Shown: positions 45,561 through 57,340, numbered from the stretch's first letter. The stretch is DNA of 64,000 bases from Himantopus leucocephalus (GCA_003993805.1 RSEF01000002.1:98299676-98363675), one strand, 5' to 3'. The notes: a model not told the origin generated them from the sequence alone. A program made the numbers and translations.

Positions 45561-48500
45561 TCTTCAGTGTGCTTTTTTGTCATATCCTCGTTAAGATTTT
45601 ATGGCTCAGATATTCAGTATTAACCATTGTTGACTTAGTTAGATTTTATTTTTAATTTTCTTCTTCCCAAAGCCACAATGGTTTCTGGTTCAAACATAGA
45701 CATGCTGTCTTCTTTTTGTTTAAATCAAACAAAATAATGTACATATCATATTTTTATCAATTTGTATAAGCACTTTTGCAGGTTCTTTTTGTGAATTAAT
45801 TTGTACATTTAACTGCCTTGTCTGGGAAGTAGTAGTGAAATTTTGCAAGCCCTTTTGTAAAACTTTTAAAGAGAATGAAGGAAGCTCAGCTTCTATGAAA
45901 CTGTTTTACAAAATCAGTAAAATTGGAATTTGTTTTGCTTTTAAATCTATTTTGGCTCAGTTGTAAATTCAGGTATCGCAGTCTGCCTGGCAAAAATTGC
46001 AGTCTGTCAACTGTTTCACTGGGGTATACAACCTCTAAGCTGTATTAAAATGGAGTTGAACACGGTTCAACTCAATCGGTAGTTTGTGGTATGATTTTAG
46101 GGTTATGCAGACTAATTTGGAGCCAGTTCTGCTATGACTTAAACAGTAAGTATTACATTATTGATACAGTCTTTGGAAATACTTGACTGCTTTTGAGAAA
46201 ACCTGTTCAAACCTCTCTTCTCTTCCTAGGTCTTTCATGTGTTTGATGAAACCAGATAACATGTCAGTAGATTGTGTTGAAAAATGGCAGAACAATTTCA
46301 CCAAAATAGAACCAACTTCCAAATTTTTACCTTTAACATGGTACAAAATAGAGCAACTTTTATCTGATCCTTTTTTTTCCATTTGTGGAAAACACTGTAG
46401 ACTGATGAAACAGCAACATCAAAATTATGCAGGCCTAACATGTTCTTTTCTCATCCTTATCTTTCTTCTTGCAATGAAATTGATAATATCTGTGATTTAG
46501 TCTCTTTCTTTTTTTTCCTTTTACTGCTCTTCAATTTCAGAGCCTCTTGCAGTTTTAGGAAGTTGCAGAATAACAATAAAAAAAAATAAAATAAAAAATA
46601 AAAAAATACCCATTTCTCATTTTTTTAAATTTTATTTTGAATAGGGAAAAAAGTAGGGGTAGAAGAATGCCAAACTTTTTTTCTCCTGTCTGTGACATAA
46701 TTTCAGTTTGACCCTTTGTTGGTAGGTAGTTTAATTTACCATTTGAAAAGTTTTGAGGTATTTATTGCTCTGGGAATATAAGAAAAAAAAATCAAAGACC
46801 ATTTCTGTAGAGAAATGTTGAAGCCATCTCTACAATGGGCTTCTTTGGAGGACAGGTATTGTGCAGTCAGTACAGTTATCCCATATTCCCCTTGAACACT
46901 CTCAGTGCTATGCGCAGTCTCTCTTGTATCATCTGTGTTGCAGATAGCTTATTTCCCATGTAATTCTTGTAAAAAAATACTCCCCTAGCAGTGAAGTCAT
47001 AATCATTTTGTATCGTAGTTCTTTGACTGCTAGTCAAAAGTGTTGTAGTTGAAGTTGATTTTAACTCCTTCTCTGGAAGCAAATTGAAATAACTTTCTTG
47101 CAGCAGCTTTTCTAAATTATTTTTATAGAGCATATAAGTGATACTTAAACTGATACCGCTGAGAACCAAAGGTAAAACGATGGAACCACTTCCCCAAAAC
47201 CAAAGGTTATATAAGGAATGACAGCTCTTTTAAACTTAAAATATGTTTAAACTTTAAAATATGTAAGGAGGGTGGGGATGTAGAAAGTGACATATGGTGT
47301 GTGGAAGTTAGATGTTAAAATGTGTGTCTGACAGTAAACAGCAATTAGCTACTATTTCACGCAGCACATATCCCGGTTTATAAAGTTAGTGTTTGAAGAG
47401 GCCTACAGTACAAATCCTGTCATCGCTGTCCTTGCTGGAACCATGTTCTGACTCATGGAGTAATCTTGTGACAACAGGGGATGGCTTATTTTAATAAAGA
47501 TGTGCGTCTCTGTGTTCCCTCAGAGAGGCCAGCTCACCTGTCGGTTACAATAGCATCTGCTTCACTAAACACCGGCTTTGAGTATACAGCAGCAGCTTGG
47601 AAAAAGCACAGCTACTTGAGAAAATGCAGGTCAGAAATGCCCCCAGAGATGCCAATACAATAGTACTTCTCTTGGCAGACACTTGTTTTGAATATAACCT
47701 TCCAACAGCTCTGTGATCCTGGCACTTCTGGAGTCCAGGACCTCTGGGCATCCTGCAAGAACTGGAAGTCCTTTCACCTTACGTCATTGTGCACACTGCT
47801 GTTACCATGCCTGGTTTTCCCATGCTGATGGATGATGATTTTGGGCAGATACAGTAATCCTAAATACTGTTGTACAGTTCAGTCCTGTCCTCATTGCTCC
47901 TGAAGTAAGTGCCAGATTATCTGCGTGTCACTTTGCTGTTTCTGCCTTAAGTTTCTCGCCCTTGATTCTTCTGGACTTTGGGAAAAAAAATAATCCTGTA
48001 TTATCACTTTATTTTTCCTTGGGACCTTATGTTGTCCTGTCTGTGACTGACTAAAAGTAACGCATTTTCTATATGTGTTCTTTTTAATCAACACTGCATG
48101 TTTAGGTTGATAAAGTCTAACTGAAGTTTTCCTGTTTCGGAATAGCATTAATGATTCACAGCAGAAAGAACAAACACACACTTCAGGCTTCCAGTATTGT
48201 TAACAACTAAAATACTTTATTTGGAACAAAACCAAGGTTGTTCTGTATGGGATTAGTATTCCAGCCTTTGGCCTATCTCTACTTCTCGTCTTTCTCAGCG
48301 GAGTGCCCTTGTTCATAGTTCCTTGCTGTAAGGAGAACCATCTTTTCAGCTGGCTTCATCCCCCCCCAATGAAAGCCAATGAATTTAAACAGCTCTTCAA
48401 AGTCTACATGAAGACTTAACCTTCTTCGAAAGATCCAGTCTAAGGGAACCTCTGTTGTAAATCCTGAACTATTTTTACTGTGATGAGCATGTTTAAATCA

Positions 48501-48859
48501 TGTCATGGAGCATGGCATGGGTTACCCATTGCTGGTATCAAATGAGTTGGCTGCAAACCAGACTTTGTCAGCAGCACTAAACAGCTGGCACAGTGAGGCA
48601 TGCTAATTCTTCTGCTATGCTTAGGGGGCAGTGCTTTCTTTTATTGCACCAGATACAAACAAATTCGGAGCTTGCTCAGTGCTCTCTAACATGTGCCCAG
48701 TTGTGCCATGTGGACATCTTTTCATCACCTTGGAAATGTGAACCTTTCTGAACCACGTCTCTTCTCCTTCTATATAAATATATTTTCTGTTACTGCCTAT
48801 GGCCTCTTCTGATAAGTGCAGAATTTCCCTGATTTGCCTGTAAAGTGGAAAGGACCTGT
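45561..48859. other. Unique non-coding DNA with an A-rich tract
   Basis: An A-rich AAAAT/AAAT tract lies at 46571-46607. The 105-codon (46183-46500, plus) and 97-codon (46876-47169, minus) frames have no recognisable domain. Confidence 0.5.
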
Positions 48860-49170
48860 GATTTTTCTTGAGGTGTGGTGCTCCAATTATAAACCCATAA
48901 ACTAAATGAGAGCCTTAATTATAATGGAAAACAGATTAGAATATTGTCATTTGCCTTGCTGGGGAGCCAAGGGGAGATTAAAAAGCCAGTGGCCTAAATT
49001 TATGTTATTTGTATTTCTGAGTCAAACCTCAATCATGTAAAACAGCCAGTAGGCCTGTATTAATGGGAGAGGCCAAGAGAACTGAATCTCAAAGGGCTCT
49101 TGCCCTTAGGACATGGTACATTATGATAATGTGATGAAGAATAATTACCAAATGTGAAATATATATTGTC
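48860..49170. promoter_or_regulatory. Candidate conserved non-coding element
   Basis: A complex AT-rich block with repeated homeodomain cores (CCAATTATAAACCC, CCTTAATTATAATGG, GAATAATTACC), GCCTGTATTAATGGGAG and paired CCAGTGGCCTAAA/CCAGTAGGCCTG strings. No repeat similarity was found. The texture resembles developmental enhancers; conservation is unverified. Confidence 0.38.
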
Positions 49171-51554
49171 AAACATAAGAGCAAGCTATTCCTTACTGGA
49201 AATGAGGATGTGAGAGAGAGAGTGAATGCTAGTCAGCCAGGGCTAGGTTTCTAAAGGCACCTCTGCTAAAACTGGTGGTTGAGGCACTAAATTGGCTTTC
49301 AGTTCTCTCAGGTTGAGGCAGATCAGTGGAGTGGAGTAAGCTTGCATTGTTTGTATTGAAGCCAGATCTTAAAGCTTACTGCAGAGATTATAGATTTATA
49401 TTTATGGGAGAGATAATAATAGCATTCCTGATGATGACCATTGCTATGATAAAGCCTACTAAATGGCAGTGATGACAAAAGTGTAAGACTTTGCCAAATG
49501 ATATTAAAAGATGATGCAAAAATGGAGTGGGAGCATTTATATGCATATGTGCTATTGATATTGGTTAATTCTGATAAAACACATCAGTGCTTCCTTTCTC
49601 TTCTTTCTAAGTGTGATAGGATTTTTTTTTCAATAGCTTTTTTTTTGTGGCTGTTGCCCGTGATGTTGTCTGCATTAATACTATGTTTGTGACATTCAGG
49701 GTGGGACACAGAGCATGAGCAGTCCTCTGGCAGCTTTTCTCTACATACTTGTGTGGCACCAGACAGCAGTATAGTCTACGTGTCCCCCTTTCCCCTGCCA
49801 TTTGTCTTTAGGAAAAACATACTCTGTGTGATGAAAGATTTATTCTTGTTTCTTCAGTCAAAATAGTAGCCTTCTCCATGGTGTGGTATAACTGGATTAA
49901 AGCACAGGGCAACCTTGCAAACTTGTGACTTTGGTCAAAGGGCAGGAATAGGTGGAACCTTTAATATGTAGCCAGCTGGACTGAGTTTAGTGACATTTTC
50001 ATGCTTCAAGTTAAGCATGAATTAAGGGGATTTTTTTGTTGGACCAAGCTTTTATTACAGGTGTGTGAACAAATTCTGAGTGAAATCTGCCTATAAAAAC
50101 TCAGGTAAGCGTATAGTTCAAAATAAAGACATGTCCAGCTAAGTTGGTGTGGAGGTCATGGACCGAAACCTACTTGTGATAATAAGGCAAAATTAATTTT
50201 TAATGAATTTTCTGTCTTGGGAGAGAAGAGTAATTTGACATCAGATATAACCAACTATAGACCAAAACTTTTAGCAGATTTATCAAGTGTATTTTACTTC
50301 TTTGTTTGCCAAATACCATACTTGTGAAATAACTTCCTTTTGAGATATTACCTGGTTTAAGTGTGTTATGTTGTGGGTATCCTCACAGCTCTCAAAGCTG
50401 CTAGCTGTGTCCCTCAAGTTCTATAATATCTATATCTACACAGTACTACTGCATTGTAGGGTGGAATTGTCGGCCCATTTTAAAGATGGAGAGTGTTCAG
50501 ATTATCTTGCTCAAGATCAAAGAGGAAATTTCTGGTGGAGACCACTGTCCCTAGGCTTCTGAATAGCTTTCAAAGTGCTGCTTTCTCTGCCTCTTTGCCT
50601 AGCTGGCAAAAAAAGGTCATCAAAAAATCACTAGAAAGAGCTTCTTTCTGTTGTTAAACTAAATAGCTTCTCACTGTCCCTGATAAAAAGTTAGCATCTT
50701 GTAAAAGTTTTTGCATGTCACCAAAGGAAACATTTTAATATTTTGGGAATCTTACCACTAAAGAAAAATACATAAATATATATCAGTAATTTTAAAATCT
50801 AGAGATCACTCATCTTGGATTGCCCAAATGTATGGATCACAGGCTAGACATGTAAAATAATAGAACAACTAAAGTAAATGGGCACTTCTGAAAAAACCTG
50901 CCTTTTTATAAGCAAAAGATAGAAATAGTTGGTGTAAAGAAATATGGATAAGCCTTAAATTTGCGCTTCATATTTTGTATACTATAGGCAAAATTGACAA
51001 ACAAATGAGATTTTTTAAGACTGTATCAAGTATACACATCTTTTGCTCCCATTCACTTTTCTGCATTTCCTTTGCAAGTCATAACTACATGATTTGTAGC
51101 TAAATGGTTAAACGGTAAAAAGTGAAATATATTCCTCTTTTCCTCTTGAATTTTTTAATGGTTTAAAGATGAGGGAGGGGTAAATCATTGACTAGATCCA
51201 GTCTTCACCTGCTTCCAGGATATAGGGCCATTTCTAGAGTCATGTTGTAGATACAGTATTTCATTTTGTTTTTCCCAAGTTGAATGGGAAATAGAGCTTT
51301 TCTGTTCCAAAGTCTTCCAAATGTTATCATACAGCCAAGAGAGGTAGATGTTGAATAAAAACGTCGGGAATCATGAAAATCTGTCCACAAACCTCTTCCT
51401 CTGCAAGGAAGAGTGGTAAAACAACAGCTGTAGTATATGCTTTGGTCTGAAACCATCTCTCTCACAATTTGCCCTTAGGCCAACGTTAATTGCTGAAAAG
51501 CCAAATGGTATGAGCAGGTTTTCAGAGTACAGTATTGCTGAAAAATAAATTCAA
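49171..51554. other. Unique non-coding DNA with traces of old repeats
   Basis: A (GA)n run lies at 49211-49222. A possible foldback-repeat trace lies at 49236-49320 (CTAAAGGCACCTCTG, then GCACTAAATTGGCTTTCAG). A reverse CORE-SINE trace at 50474-50560 is listed separately. Confidence 0.45.
50474..50560 (-). repeat. Ancient CORE-SINE (MIR-like) fragment
   Basis: On the plus strand, CCCATTTTAAAGATGGAGAG is followed by TTATCTTGCTCAAGATCAAAG. This follows the reverse complement of the MIR core (CCCATTTTACAGATGAGGAA, then ACTTGCCCAAGGTCACA). The spacing of the two blocks also fits. The fragment is short, and the age is far beyond the avian CR1 copies. Confidence 0.5.
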
Positions 51555-51860
51555 TAAGAAAACAAGATAAATACCCAGTGCTAAGAAATGATGATTCTCT
51601 AGATTTCCTCAGTCAAGCAATATTTATCAGGTGCATTGATTTAACTAGCGGCTATTGGCAGTTACAAATGGATGATGACAGGAAACAAAAAACCACCTTC
51701 ATTTGCCATAAGGGGGCTTTTCATTTTAATGTAATGCCTCTTGGAATTACCAGTGTCCCGACTACATTTCAAAGATTAATGAACATCATCCTGTCAGGTT
51801 TAATATATCATACTTCTCTAGTACGCTTGGACAGGATACTGTTCTCATAGATTCCCAGAG
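51555..51860 (+). pseudogene. Ty3/gypsy-type reverse transcriptase relic
   Basis: The frame at 51578-51850 reads as the finger and palm of a Ty3/gypsy-type RT. CIDLTSGYWQLQM contains the first catalytic aspartate (family pattern LDLxxGYxQI). KTTFICHKGAFHFNVMPLG and TTFQRLMNIIL follow at family spacing. The region where YxDD is expected reads RLDRILFS and then a stop, so the second and third catalytic positions are ruined. An upstream stretch from about 51557 looks like the preceding linker in another frame. No protease, RNase H, integrase or LTR is legible nearby; a weak hint persists to about 52150. It is dead and 5'/3'-truncated. Ty3/gypsy elements are nearly absent from birds, so the copy is probably an old amniote relic. 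Confidence 0.88.
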
Positions 51861-52729
51861 TTTTCAACAACACTTATGAGATTCTTTTTAAGACATAAAT
51901 TCTGAGAGGAACTAAATATTTAGGTGTTTAAAAGATAGCTTTCATTCCAATATGGATACACAGTAAATACTATAAAATTAATTTATGTCTAAGGAAAAGA
52001 GAAGCATCTTAAAATGCTGCAGGATCATGCAGGAAGTTGCATATAGCTGTGTCCTGTTATCATGGAAATACTACTATACTGTGTAAGTAGAAGGAAGGAA
52101 AAAAATTACTCTCAGACGTGAGGAACCATTTGACAACCTCACTAAGTCTCATGGATCTCTTACAAAAGCGGGATTGAACCAGGAAAATGTGTTCTTCATT
52201 TTTAGTAATTTGAAGAATACAGCACAGTAGATTCAAAACCTGATATTAAAACTGATATTAATAAACAAATTCAAGGTGGAAAGTTAGTATTCCAAAGTTA
52301 TAATGATTTAAGCTTAAAATTATTTTGTTTCAAGGAATTTACTTAATTGTCCCATAAGCTCAGAAAGCACACAACCACGATTTTCTGATATAAACTACAC
52401 TGTTTATGCTGTTATGATGAAATAGCATCAAGCATGCCTTCCTGCAAAAGAGAAAAAAAAATCTTTTTTCTTTAATAAATAGCTTGAAAGATAGTCTAAA
52501 TACCATTAACCATTACTCATTTTTTGACACATATGAAAGCACATTCCAAAATGATAAAAATGAAATCAACAATATTTGTTACACTTCACAAGCAAATATT
52601 TTTTTACTTCTTTTACACTAGGGAACATCTTCATTTCTGAAGAGAAATGGAGAGATCTTTCCTGACTTGTTATGTCTCACAGGTCTCATTCATAAATGTG
52701 GTATTGAATAGAGAAAATTTGTTTTTACC

Positions 52730-52962
52730 AGTGGAGTACCTCACAGTGTACACAAAATTTGATCTTAGAAAAACAATTTCCAGTGGCTAGCTTTACAGAA
52801 TTATTATAATAAATGTAAAATTAATTCTGTTATATCTGNAGTGGAGTACCTCACAGTGTACACAAAATTTGATCTTAGAAAAAGAATTTCCAGTGGCTAG
52901 CTTTCCAGAATTATTATAATAAATATAAAATTAATTATGTTCTATCTCNTCTGTTATATCTG
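52730..52962. repeat. 109-bp direct duplication bounded by two Ns
   Basis: Positions 52730-52838 and 52840-52948 are 109-bp copies with Ns at 52839 and 52949. After the second N, TCTGTTATATCTG (52950-52962) repeats the last 13 bases of the first copy (52826-52838). The second copy therefore looks like an alternative version inserted between two joins. Confidence 0.92.
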
Positions 52963-54734
52963 TGTTAATTTACTTCATGTGTGATTTAGCTATTCCATAT
53001 AGAATGTTCCATTAGGTTCCTGAAAACCAGATTAAGAAAATATTCTACAGAAAACAGGAAATGCATCTACAACTTGATATTAAAATTAGTCTTCACATTA
53101 ATGTTAAGATTTTGTTTCAGGGTAGATTTTCATGTCAAAGGTTCCCAGAACACCTGTGATGCTCTCTTCTTTTTATTTGCATAAATACATAACTACTGGT
53201 CTTTTAAAACTATTAGACACAATCCTAACAAATTCCAAAACGTATAAAGTCCAGTGCATGTGGGTAAGGACAACAATAGAAACTAAATTCATAGTTTTAA
53301 GAAAAATGGAACACTAACAAATAACAATAAATGTGGTGGAATTTTTGTCACTAGGTTTTTAAATTAAGGTCATATATCTTATTAAAAACAGCTTTTGTTC
53401 AACCACAAGTTACTAGTCTTGATGCAAAAATAATTCTGTGACGTCATACAGCCTGTCTTATGCAGGCAGTTGAAATACAGGTTCATGATGGATCTTGATC
53501 TTAAATCTCTGAATAATTCCTTTGCTTTGATTAGCAGAATATAAATGCTCAGATGGATAAACATTTTGCCTCTATTTTTTTGTGGTGTTTTTGGGGAGAG
53601 CTGCATGATAAATAGTGACGTACTTGGGCTGATTGGTTAATTCTGGCATGTAAAATTTTTCTGTAAAAAAAAATAAATCAGAAAACCTATTTATCAGCTG
53701 GCAGTAATTTTTTTTTAAGTCTAAATGTGTTTTTTTAAATTAATATTGTGTTATCAGTAAACAAAAATAATCTATGATCAGAACATCTAATGCATCTGTA
53801 ACTAAACAGTCTGCTGTGTGTTCCTTTAAAACTCTTGAAACCATTACTTTGTTTTAGAGTTTTGAAAATGCTAAGGAAATGCTGGAGTTAACAAAAATGC
53901 CAGGCAGACAATTCTTATCCGGAACCAGCTGTTTTGTGAGCTGCGTGAGAAACAGACTTTGTGTCCTTTGGCCACAGCACCCTGCCTTAAAAAAGCAGCA
54001 ATGCAAACTGTGAGAAGACTGATCCACAGGTGTGCAGGGTGGCTAGCACACAGCACTGCTCACCTTTTTGGGGTGGAAAACGCTTAATCCTTATTCGTCT
54101 TTACAAGCACTGATTTTTTACAAGTGTCCTTAGAATTTTCATGTTTTTCACATTGAATTCCACTTCCAGATTGACTGTTGGAAATTTAATGTGGGAAGGT
54201 GGATGGGAAAGAAGAATCTGATAGCAAGTACTCATAAATTTTTTTTCTTTGGGTTAGGAAAAAGCCTGATGCATCAAAATGTGCCTTTATTTTTGCAGTA
54301 ATTTTTGGAAAAAAACAAACAACCAAACCCAAAACAGCATAGCTTTTTAGTAGACATATTGTGATATCTGTGGTCATTCTTTGGGGGTTTCAGTATCTTC
54401 ACAAATTGCTGGAAATAGCTTTTAAATGCCATTTATTAATTTTGCTGTTTAAGGCTTTCTTTGCCCTTCAAGGTGGAACTACTGGTTATTTCTTCCATTC
54501 CAGAGTTGTCCGGGAGATTCTCCACAAGCTCGTGCTCTCTCAGAAGTACATCACCTCTGGACTTCCTCCTTAGCCATACCTCATTCACTTCTAGTCTGCA
54601 TATGTAGTGTTTTTAACTGTGATATTAGTGATGAGCCTCCTTCCTATGCTGTGATGCTGTAGTGTTTCTCGATCTTGTGCTACACAGCATACCAGCCGCA
54701 GAAATCTCTGCATACTGTGATTGGGTAATATTGC

Positions 54735-54845
54735 CTCCAGGAGGTTCAAGTCCTGCTCTCAGCCCTTCCTTAGTTTTCCTATATGACCACAGGCAAACCT
54801 TGATCTGGTCTCTCAGAGGTGTAAAAAAGGGGTTAGTATTTAGAT
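54735..54845 (+). repeat. Ancient CORE-SINE (MIR-like) fragment with B box
   Basis: GGTTCAAGTCC (54743-54753) is a perfect match to the RNA polymerase III B box (GGTTCRANNCC). TATATGACCACAGGCAAACC, CTCAGAGGTGTAAAAAAGG and GGTTAGTATT then follow the MIR core order (GTGTGACCTTGGGCAAG, CTCATCTGTAAAATGGGG, ATAATA). It is the most complete of the CORE-SINE traces here, but diverged. Confidence 0.5.
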
Positions 54846-55490
54846 GTCTATCAACTCATAAACGTAATCAAGCAGAGCAGGAAATTGAGTCTTCCACTTG
54901 TTCCACCATTTCTGCCTCTCTTTTGCTGGAAAGTATTTGTTCTTTATACCCAGAAATCTGAGGTCATCCACTCATGTTTCTCAACTAAATTGCTAAAAAT
55001 CTCCTGTGTAGATAAGTGACTGTTTCTAACTTTTGTGCCTTGAGCTAGTGTACTGTAAATTCTTCTGGTGTCTTATGGAGCCCTTTACAGCTTTAGTCAT
55101 TATTGTCACCACTCTCAGTGGTGCACTGAGATGTGAAGACCTAATTTTATTGAACTGAAGTGACTTTATTATGTTCTCTAGTTTCTTATTAAAGAAACAA
55201 ATCTTGAAAAATATCAAACTACGAGTGTGTTTTGTTTCCTGGACTGATTTTGAAGCTGCAGAGTCCTTTGAGATTTCTACTTTGGGCTACAGTAAAACTT
55301 TCTGAAGTTTTATGTAAGGCTTTTTAAAGCTGAGAGATTTTTTATGAATACCAGTAGAGCCAGTAGACTGGACTGGGGGAAGCCCACTTTCAAATCTTTT
55401 TCTTGATATTGCCATACTTCCATGCGCATCTCTTTGGGTTGTATGTTTGTTAGAACTGTTGCACTCTGTCTATGCAATTAAACAGCATTT

Positions 55491-55795
55491 AGAACAAGGG
55501 CTTTCATTGGAAGATGAATGGGGGGCATGGTGGGAGGACAAGAGGTAAAAAGCCTAATTTGAAACATAGAGACTCCAAGCAGATAGATGTAAGGGAAATC
55601 TTTTTCACCATGAGGACAGTCAAGCATTGGAACAAGTTGCTTAGAAAGGTTGGGCAAACTCTGTCCTTCACATTTTCAAAACCCAACTGGATAACATCCT
55701 GAGTAACCTATTCTGACCTCAGACCTGACTCTGCTTGAGCAGAAGGTCGAACTAGAGACCTCCTTAAGTCCCTTCTGACAGAAATGATTATCCAG
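55491..55795 (+). mobile_element. CR1 LINE 3' region fragment
   Basis: Sense-strand CR1 tail: GGACAAGAGGTAAAAAGCC, GTAAGGGAAATCTTTTTCACC, GTCAAGCATTGGAACAAGTT, then AAAACCCAACTGGATAACATC and TTGAGCAGAAGGTCGAACTA with GAGACCTCC. The terminal octamers are eroded (CCCTTCTGACAGAAATGATT). It is 5'-truncated and non-coding now, and lies 180 bp upstream of another CR1 end. Confidence 0.88.
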
Positions 55796-55974
55796 GGAAT
55801 TCATACCTACATTTCCTACAGAAATGGAAACTGTCAACAGTCCTGTATGTTCTCATACTCTTTCATCATACAGTTGTTAACTTAAGCATTTAACTACTCA
55901 CTTAGAATTTCTATAAAGTTTTGAAAATATACTGAGCAAAGTCCCTTTTCTTCTGAGCTCCCTTTTACACAGAA

Positions 55975-56354
55975 CTGGGTTTGTTAACTTGGAGAAAAGG
56001 AGGCTGAGGGGAGATCTTACTGCCCTCTACAACTACCTGAAAGGAGATTGTAGCGAAGTGGGTGTCAGTCTCTTCCCCCAAGTAACAAGCGATAGGACAA
56101 GAGGAAATGGCCTCAAGTTGTGCCAGGGGAGGTTTATATCGGTTATTAGAAAAAAATTTATTCACCAAAAGGGTTATCAAGCACTGGAACAGGCTGCCCA
56201 GGGAAGTGGTGGAGTCACCATCCCTGGAGGTATTTAAAAGATGGGTAGATGTGGTGCTTAGGGACATGGTTTAGTGGTGGACTTGGCAGTGCTAGGTTAA
56301 CCGTTGGACTTGATGGTCTTAAATGTCTTTTCCAACCTAGATGATTCTATGATT
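55975..56354 (+). mobile_element. CR1 LINE 3' end, well preserved
   Basis: The frame from 55989 gives [20 protein letters not shown] and [17 protein letters not shown], the CR1 ORF2 carboxy terminus. A frameshift follows in the [11 protein letters not shown] region. The 3' UTR then reads GTGGTGGACTTGGCAGTGC, GTTGGACTTGATGGTCTTAA and TTTTCCAACCTAG, ending in ATGATTCTATGATT. It is 5'-truncated. Its tail matches that of the minus-strand copy at 3533-4180 (TTGGCAGTGYTAGGTTWAC), so both belong to one subfamily. Confidence 0.95.
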
Positions 56355-56999
56355 AAAAATCAAAACAGAACTAAACATAACAGGAAATACGTTGTTTGCA
56401 GTCTTGGCCCACATAAGGCAAACTGAATGTTCCCATATGTAGCTCAGAATAGTCACCAATTTTTTTATGGAAGTTCAGACATTGCAGTAAATGATCTGTG
56501 GGTAAGAGGTAAGTGTATCAATTACTTATACTGATACTGTGCACATTGCTGTGTGCCTAATATCAATAGTGATTGGAGTGATTGTATATGTAAGTTTCCT
56601 GCATAGCTCTAATTAATTTGGAATATGTGACTCTGTCACTCCAGTAAGGTGATGTATTTGGTCGCTATATGCCTGTTCAGTGAGCAGCCTCATTTGCTCA
56701 TGGAATTGACATTACAGCATTCTGCTTTCAAATGCATTATCCATCCTGAACAGAACACGAACAACATAAAAACCTAAGAAAATGATTCTTCCCCGAAAGA
56801 TAATGCCACATAATTGAGTCTCTGTACAGGTTGTTTGGAGACAGTAACAAAGAAATGTAAAACAGGATCCCTGAAACTGGTACAGCTTGTAAAATCTTGT
56901 TAAGCCATGTTAAAAAAAATACATTAATGCCCCCATTAGAGGCTGCAGTTTATTTATTGCATCCTATTCTTTAGCCCTAGTAGGCATAGGCTTTTTTTA
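56355..56999. other. Unique non-coding DNA, possibly part of a conserved block
   Basis: No repeat was recognised. The stretch 56560-56760 has moderate complexity and homeodomain cores (CTCTAATTAATTTGG) and may belong to the candidate element that follows. Confidence 0.4.
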
Positions 57000-57340
57000 A
57001 TCTTCCATCCGTCCTTCCCCCTCCCCTTTGAAAGTGCACTCATTGAACTCTTGGCAATTAGTGTAATTGAAATTTATTGACAATGCGGCCGTCTGCTGAA
57101 GCTTCATTGTTCCGAGTGCTTAGTGCACAGCGCTATTGAGCAATGCCATGGCAGTGTCAGACAGCTCATACCTTGCTCAATTATATCAATGGACCAGTGA
57201 CTGCCAAAGGTTCCTTTGGGGGTACGAATGTTACTTAGTGATAAGAGCCTTTCGAAACAGAATCCCTGGGCCCCATCTCTAGTGGGAGATGGAAATGAAA
57301 TATGTATTTCTCTGCTGTGGAAAATTAATGTAATTGGCTC
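57000..57340. promoter_or_regulatory. Strong candidate conserved non-coding element
   Basis: This complex block keeps CpGs in an AT-rich, CpG-poor setting (ATGCGGCCGTCTG, GTTCCGAGTG, CAGCGCTATTG). It has a SOX-type CATTGTTC at about 57106, TTAGTGTAATTGAAATTTATT with homeodomain cores, and GAGCAATGCCATGGCAGTGTC with a CCATGG centre. No mobile element, simple repeat or open frame explains it. An enhancer near a developmental regulator is the best inference. Confidence 0.5.

Larger units (their letters stand above)
51861..55490. other. Unique AT-rich non-coding DNA
   Basis: Contains the N-flanked duplication at 52730-52962 and a CORE-SINE trace at 54735-54845. No gene was seen. Confidence 0.5.

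Noticed and set aside
51578..51850. Domesticated gypsy-derived host gene
   Set aside because: The frame is only 91 codons, catalytic residues are lost, and stops and frameshifts flank it closely.
54743..54753. Possible tRNA gene from the B-box match
   Set aside because: No A box, acceptor stem or cloverleaf pairing was found; the SINE relic explains it better.
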